Notes under the pieces: model-generated
What the model saw: only the letters and a program-made list of their open reading frames with translations
Databases searched by the model: none
What the model was told of the DNA's origin: nothing
Position numbers and translations under genes: made by a program
In this document: positions 5,612 to 8,698 of the stretch, in pieces
Numbering within the stretch: the stretch's first letter is position 1
Layout of the letters: the number at the start of each line of letters is the position of its first letter
NCBI GenBank assembly: GCA_947039985.1
Contig: CAMRAP010000064.1
Coordinates: 1 to 8,698, forward strand
Source of the DNA: an uncultured Odoribacter sp.
GTDB taxonomy: Bacteria > Bacteroidota > Bacteroidia > Bacteroidales > Marinifilaceae
Direction: 5' to 3'
Length of the DNA stretch: 8,698 nt

Positions 5612-6973
5612 TTATTCTTTTCTTAAATCTTGTGCAACAGAGTTATAATAGTTTCGTGCAATTGCAGTTTCGACATGGAGTGCTAATTGCTCTAATGCTG
5701 TAGCCTTTAACTCTCGGTAACTCATATTTGTGTTATCAATAGCAAGAAGTCTATCTGAAAGTTCTGCTGCCCATTGACACTTTTTCTCTTTGAGTGCCTT
5801 ACGTGCTATTTTTTCGATTTCCTCAACACCACCTAATAGCTCTGCCATCTCCTCTGCTTCCTGCTTGGGTGAGAGTGGGCGTAGATTTGTAGGATTGCCA
5901 TCAAACCAACCTAAATAGCCATTATAAATATTGCGTACAGCCCACTCTATACGACCATAATATTGCACTAGATTTGGATCATTTTTAAGATGTTCGGGAA
6001 GGCTCACATATTCTACTAACTCATCTGGAGTAAGTCCTTTATTCATCCCTTCGATAGTTGTATTGAATACATGAGCAATGGCATCACGATAATTAGTTAA
6101 AGCCGTTTTTACATTCGATGCACCAACAATAGGACGTGTATGTCCTTGTGCCATGGTTTTAGCATCGAATGTTAGCATCATATCGAGCGATTCAATCCAT
6201 TTGTTTACATCGCGATAGGCTGTTCCACGGATGGCGTATAGATTCGGAAATGATTTGTAGTATAAATCTCCGGGGAAGAGGATGCCTTTGGCTGGATACC
6301 ATACAACAAGGTGATCAGAAGTTTCACCATCAGCACGATGCAGTTCGAGGGTAATTCCAGCAATTGTTATTGTTTCTACTTGTTTGGTGACAAAATTGGT
6401 GATTTTATTCTTATCGAAGGGAATAAAGAGATGGCCATTTGAAGATAATTGGCTCTTTTTAAATGAACCACCTGGATAGACACTTGGTGCAATGCCATTA
6501 TTTATACGTTTATCAGGAGAGAGTTTCATTCCAGATTGGTGATGTTGACGCGGGTTTATAAAGCCTCCCTCTTTGCTGAAGTTATTTTCAGATCCGAAGT
6601 TCTCTGCTGCCCAAATTTGAACTCCCTCGTCACCTAGAAATGGCGATATCCCATTGGTGTGATCTCCATGACCGTGAGTTATAATTATCCCTTTGATTGG
6701 TTTCTGAGTGATTCTCCTGAAATCTTTATAGATTTGAGAGGTAATGGCAGGTATCATTCCTGCATCAATCAAGATAATACCATCTTCGCCTTCAATCATA
6801 GTGATGTTAGATGCATCATAACCAGATGCGACATAGACATTGTCAGAGATTTTAATAATCTCATCCCTGAATTCTTCACTTCGTTTTTCTAATAGAATGG
6901 TCTCTTTTGTTTTTTGACCAAATGTTGTTGTGACAATACAAAGTGATACTAATACTACAAATAATTTTTTCAT
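5612..6973 (-). CDS. Exported MBL-fold hydrolase of the alkylsulfatase type, lacking the C-terminal domain
   Basis: This 453-residue protein starts with a probable Sec signal (Lys2-Lys3, hydrophobic 4-17, cleavage near Gly19/Gln20) and should act in the periplasm. A metallo-beta-lactamase domain (about 40-285) has the zinc motif THGHGDH (99-105: His100, His102, Asp104, His105), a GETSDH segment (216-221, Glu217 at the third-ligand position), GD at 235-236 and His278 in QGHTRPIVG. After it come NLYAIRG (244-250) and an alkylsulfatase dimerisation-type region (about 310-450, including LGWFDGNPTNLRPL and an ALEQLALHVETAIARN-like end). These match SdsA1/BDS1/YjcS alkylsulfatases, which are about 650 residues with a C-terminal SCP2-like domain. 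That domain is absent here and the gene ends cleanly. Where those enzymes have a bridging Glu this one has Asp236, so sulfate-ester cleavage is plausible but not assured. It is divergent from the HxlR gene. Confidence 0.87.
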   Translation of the reverse strand: MKKLFVVLVSLCIVTTTFGQKTKETILLEKRSEEFRDEIIKISDNVYVASGYDASNITMIEGEDGIILIDAGMIPAITSQIYKDFRRITQKPIKGIIITHGHGDHTNGISPFLGDEGVQIWAAENFGSENNFSKEGGFINPRQHHQSGMKLSPDKRINNGIAPSVYPGGSFKKSQLSSNGHLFIPFDKNKITNFVTKQVETITIAGITLELHRADGETSDHLVVWYPAKGILFPGDLYYKSFPNLYAIRGTAYRDVNKWIESLDMMLTFDAKTMAQGHTRPIVGASNVKTALTNYRDAIAHVFNTTIEGMNKGLTPDELVEYVSLPEHLKNDPNLVQYYGRIEWAVRNIYNGYLGWFDGNPTNLRPLSPKQEAEEMAELLGGVEEIEKIARKALKEKKCQWAAELSDRLLAIDNTNMSYRELKATALEQLALHVETAIARNYYNSVAQDLRKE

Positions 6974-7002
6974 ACAAATCGTGTTTTTAAATATTTACGG
7001 TA

Positions 7003-7034
7003 CAAACATAAGCGCTAAGCTGTTTAAAAACAAG
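7003..7034 (-). promoter_or_regulatory. Probable promoter of the MBL-fold hydrolase gene
   Basis: On the minus strand CTTG (7034-7031) is followed after 20 nt by TATGTTTG (7010-7003). The second is a full match to the Bacteroidota -7 box TAnnTTTG, and the first is a three-of-four match to the -33 TTTG. The leader to the ATG at 6973 would be about 20-25 nt. Confidence 0.6.
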
Positions 7035-7058
7035 TAGATACGTGTATGTCACTTACTT

Positions 7059-7068
7059 ACCTCAAGGT
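7059..7068. promoter_or_regulatory. Palindrome in the divergent hydrolase/HxlR control region
   Basis: ACCTCAAGGT is a perfect 4-2-4 palindrome, flanked on the right by TAC to give AGGTTAC. It lies upstream of the hydrolase promoter and shares the GTTAC string with the larger palindrome at 7159-7172. It could be a second regulator site, but it is short. Confidence 0.3.
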
Positions 7069-7158
7069 TACTATTATTGATTATTAGGATTTTATAGATT
7101 GAAAAAATAGAAAGAAAAGTATATTGTACTATTTTGATTTTCAGGATTACTGTATATT

Positions 7159-7172
7159 GTAACTTTAGTTAC
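7159..7172. promoter_or_regulatory. Candidate HxlR operator, GTAAC-N4-GTTAC
   Basis: GTAACTTTAGTTAC is a perfect inverted repeat with a 4-nt spacer. It overlaps the first three bases of the -7 box at 7170-7177 and ends 29 bp before the HxlR start codon. Dimeric winged-helix HxlR proteins bind inverted repeats near their own promoters, so autorepression is the natural reading. That the regulator binds here is inference. Confidence 0.5.
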
Positions 7173-7177
7173 CTTTG
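7170..7177 (+). promoter_or_regulatory. -7 promoter box of the HxlR gene
   Basis: TACCTTTG is a full match to TAnnTTTG. Transcription would start near 7183, leaving a leader of about 18 nt. No TTTG is seen at the usual -33 spacing, which could mean a weak or activator-aided promoter. Confidence 0.5.
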
Positions 7178-7179
7178 TA

Positions 7180-7201
7180 AGCTATTGAAAAGATAATAGC
7201 T
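7180..7201 (+). repeat. 7-bp hairpin abutting the HxlR start codon
   Basis: AGCTATT (7180-7186) and AATAGCT (7195-7201) pair perfectly around an 8-nt loop, and the next base begins the ATG. With the -7 box at 7170-7177, much or all of the short leader would lie within this stem-loop. It could affect ribosome access, be a DNA operator half-site pair, or be chance. Confidence 0.4.
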
Positions 7202-7573
7202 ATGAGTAAAGTTAAAATTTTAGATGAACTATACCCCAATTGTCCTATTCGGAACATATTAAGTCGTGTTGGTGACAAATGGTCTATTCTCACTTTATGT
7301 ACCCTTCAGCAGAGTGAGGTTATGCGTTTTAAAGAGCTACAACGTAATATACCTGACATCTCACAGAAGATGCTTACAGTGACACTTCGTAGTTTAGAGG
7401 AAGATGGACTTGTAACCCGAGAAGTTTATGCTTGTGTACCTCCCAAAGTGGAGTATAAGCTAACGGAGAGGGCTTTTACGCTTTTGCCACATGTAGCTTC
7501 GTTGATTGGTTGGGCTAAAGATAATATGCCTCAAATTATTGATTATAGACGACAAATGCAGAGTCGCGTATAG
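7202..7573 (+). CDS. HxlR-family winged-helix transcriptional regulator
   Basis: This 123-residue protein is full length for the family. It shows the typical order: NCPIRNIL with Cys14, then VGDKWSILTL (23-32), the recognition region RFKELQRNIPDISQKMLTVT (42-61), LRSLEEDGLV (62-71) and a wing ending in VEYKLTERA (83-91). Cys14 lies where several HxlR/DUF24 proteins (YodB, HypR) keep a redox- or electrophile-sensing cysteine. Cys33 and Cys78 are also present. It is divergent from the MBL-fold hydrolase gene, with 228 bp between the starts, and a GTAAC-N4-GTTAC palindrome overlaps its own -7 box. Local control of itself, and perhaps of the hydrolase, is likely. The signal is unknown; an electrophile or oxidant is a guess from Cys14. 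Confidence 0.92.
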   Translation: MSKVKILDELYPNCPIRNILSRVGDKWSILTLCTLQQSEVMRFKELQRNIPDISQKMLTVTLRSLEEDGLVTREVYACVPPKVEYKLTERAFTLLPHVASLIGWAKDNMPQIIDYRRQMQSRV

Positions 7574-7615
7574 ATAATGGGGAAGAGGTGGTGAGAAATT
7601 GTATGAAATCGTTTC

Positions 7616-7653
7616 AAAAAAATGAGGAAAGTAATTTATATGCTTTCCTCATT
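7616..7653 (-). terminator. Intrinsic terminator of ridA, possibly bidirectional
   Basis: AATGAGGAAAG (7621-7631) and CTTTCCTCATT (7643-7653) form an 11-bp stem, extendable by a G-T and an A-T pair to leave a 7-nt loop. On the minus strand it starts 5 nt after the ridA stop and is followed by seven T residues. On the plus strand, after hxlR, the downstream T-run is poor, so termination there is probably weaker. Confidence 0.85.
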
Positions 7654-7658
7654 CTAAA

Positions 7659-8036
7659 TTATTTGACAGCAATCACTTCGATTTCAACAAGTGCACCAAG
7701 AGGAAGATCTCTTACGGCAAAAGCTGCACGTGCAGGACAATCTTGTGTGAAGTAGCTTGCATATACCTCGTTCATGGCAGCAAAATTTGCGATATCACTA
7801 AGTAGGCAAGTTGTTTTAACGACATCTCCATAGCTATATCCAGCTTCTTCTAGAATATATCCAACATTTTTCAACACTTGTTCAGCTTGCTCTTTGATGC
7901 CACCTTCTACAAATTTACCAATGGTAGCGTCGATAGGAATTTGACCGCTAACATAAAGTGTTCCATTCGCTTCGATTGCTTGACTGTAAGGTCCGATTGC
8001 TTTTGGTGCTTTCGGTGAGTTGATAATTTTTTTCAT
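7659..8036 (-). CDS. ridA: RidA family enamine/imine deaminase
   Basis: This 125-residue cytoplasmic protein is full length for the RidA (YjgF/YER057c/UK114) family. The family hydrolyses reactive 2-aminoacrylate-type enamines and imines released by PLP enzymes, protecting them from damage and yielding 2-keto acids and ammonia. Family marks are SPKAPKAIGPYSQA (7-20, Tyr17), VSGQIP (29-34), and CPARAAFAV (100-108). Arg103 and Glu118 match Arg105 and Glu120 of the Escherichia coli protein, so the deaminase site is intact. It probably forms a trimer, as relatives do. It is transcribed alone: convergent with hxlR and followed at once by a strong terminator. Its start is 192 bp from the divergent TetR gene. 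I could not fix its promoter. Confidence 0.95.
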   Translation of the reverse strand: MKKIINSPKAPKAIGPYSQAIEANGTLYVSGQIPIDATIGKFVEGGIKEQAEQVLKNVGYILEEAGYSYGDVVKTTCLLSDIANFAAMNEVYASYFTQDCPARAAFAVRDLPLGALVEIEVIAVK

Positions 8037-8136
8037 TATAGTATGTTATTTATTTATGGGGTACAAGATTATAAAAAATAAACTATATTTCCTTTCTTTG
8101 TGGCTTGTTTTTTGTGCAAATACAAAAACAGGCTCT

Positions 8137-8151
8137 ATATTCTTGGAATAT
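8137..8151. promoter_or_regulatory. Palindrome over the TetR-gene -33 element
   Basis: ATATTC (8137-8142) and GAATAT (8146-8151) form a perfect inverted repeat around TTG. It covers the likely -33 CTTG of the TetR promoter, so a protein bound here could block it. It is short and AT-rich, so chance is possible. Confidence 0.35.
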
Positions 8152-8172
8152 TAATTTCTATTTGTATATTTG
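8142..8172 (+). promoter_or_regulatory. Promoter of the TetR-family gene
   Basis: CTTG (8142-8145), a 19-nt spacer and TATATTTG (8165-8172) give a full -7 match and a three-of-four -33 match to the Bacteroidota consensus at the right spacing. Transcription would start near 8178, within the palindrome at 8174-8187. Confidence 0.65.
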
Positions 8173-8173
8173 A

Positions 8174-8187
8174 TGAACAATTGTTCA
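8174..8187. promoter_or_regulatory. Probable TetR operator, 14-bp perfect palindrome
   Basis: TGAACAATTGTTCA is a perfect 14-bp palindrome placed just after the -7 box, over the expected transcript start and 41 bp before the ATG. TetR-family dimers typically bind such sites and repress their own genes. Binding by this particular regulator is inferred from position. Confidence 0.65.
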
Positions 8188-8228
8188 GTAGTTTATTTTC
8201 TACAAAATTCTATCTAATACGTCCAACA

Positions 8229-8698
8229 ATGGAAAAAATTAAAACACGAGATTTAATACTTCAACAAACTCTAGGTTTGATGTTTCAGAAAGGTTATAAT
8301 GGAGTGTCTGTTTCAGATATTCAAGAAGCAACGGGGATGGCTAGAGGTTTGCTATACCATTATTTTACGAATCAAGAGCAGTTGAGGGAAGAGGCTATGC
8401 AGACTTTTATGGATAAGTGGTGTGGGTATAATAAAGATCGTTTGAAAAATCATTCAATCTCTGAATTGATAGCTTTTATCATCCAAATGTATCAAGAAAT
8501 GGGGGAAGAAATTCAAGTCTGTTATGGTGATAAAATTACTTTAGTGGATGTGCGTTTGCTGTTTTTAGAGGCGGAAAGGCAGGGCAAAGGATTGAAAGAG
8601 TTATTTGAAAAAATAAATAATGATTATTATGCTATTTGGAAAAGTGCTGTTTTAAATAGCTTCGGGCGTGGTGAATTGAGAGCAGGTTTGAATTTAGA
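8229..8698 (+). CDS. TetR-family transcriptional regulator (3' partial)
   Basis: The ATG at 8229 opens a frame that stays open to the window end, giving 156 residues; full-length members are usually about 190-210. The N-terminal helix-turn-helix domain is clear: ILQQTLGLMFQKGYNGVSVS (10-29), then DIQEATGMARGLLYHYFTNQ (30-49), with the family's G-x-LYHYF recognition-helix ending, and EQL at 50-52. The rest (about 60-156) is the helical ligand-binding/dimerisation part, which is variable, so the ligand cannot be read. A promoter and a perfect palindromic operator precede it. In Bacteroidota such genes often lead an operon for a TolC/HlyD/RND efflux system, and the missing right flank would settle this. 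It is divergent from ridA, but the promoter layout points to self-control. Confidence 0.88.
   Translation, partial: MEKIKTRDLILQQTLGLMFQKGYNGVSVSDIQEATGMARGLLYHYFTNQEQLREEAMQTFMDKWCGYNKDRLKNHSISELIAFIIQMYQEMGEEIQVCYGDKITLVDVRLLFLEAERQGKGLKELFEKINNDYYAIWKSAVLNSFGRGELRAGLNL

Noticed and set aside
6169..6354. 61-codon plus-strand ORF
   Set aside because: It is antisense within the MBL-fold hydrolase, with no leader or recognisable motif.
6659..6892. 77-codon plus-strand ORF
   Set aside because: It is antisense to the zinc-motif region of the hydrolase.
8064..8126. Promoter for ridA
   Set aside because: Minus-strand candidates (TAATCTTG at 8071-8064 and a GTATTTGC-like string near 8117-8124) each deviate from TAnnTTTG and lack a -33 element, so I could not choose one.

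Overview
The window looks like chromosomal DNA from a member of the Bacteroidota, most likely Bacteroidales. The signs are AT-rich DNA with almost no Shine-Dalgarno sequences, candidate promoters of the TAnnTTTG (-7) / TTTG (-33) class typical of this phylum, and family types common there: a YidE/AspT-type carrier, a DUF4153-like membrane protein and a long RluA-type pseudouridine synthase. I cannot name the genus. No rRNA, tRNA, CRISPR array, complete insertion sequence or phage gene is visible.

Layout. (1) 1-1638, plus: an AspT/YidE-type transporter whose 5' end lies outside the window. (2) 1662-4786, minus: a likely two-gene operon, DUF4153-like membrane protein then RluA-family pseudouridine synthase, separated by 8 nt and convergent with the transporter. 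(3) 4787-5611: an 825-bp stretch with no long gene. It holds a candidate 43-residue ORF containing two stem-loops, four degenerate 42-bp tandem repeats in an A-B-A-B order, and a perfect 10-bp hairpin. (4) 5612-6973, minus: an exported metallo-beta-lactamase-fold enzyme of the alkylsulfatase type without the usual C-terminal domain. It is divergent from (5) 7202-7573, plus: an HxlR-family regulator, with a palindrome over its own -7 box. (6) 7659-8036, minus: RidA with a strong terminator, convergent with hxlR. (7) 8229-8698, plus: a TetR-family regulator cut by the window end, with a good promoter and a perfect 14-bp palindrome.

How the genes may work together. The clearest functional unit is the divergent HxlR/hydrolase pair, in which the regulator probably controls itself and perhaps the hydrolase. 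The TetR gene probably starts an unseen operon to the right. The other genes are housekeeping-like and unrelated to one another. I see no convincing new multi-gene system. The least explained stretch is the gene-poor repeat region at 4.9-5.6 kb.
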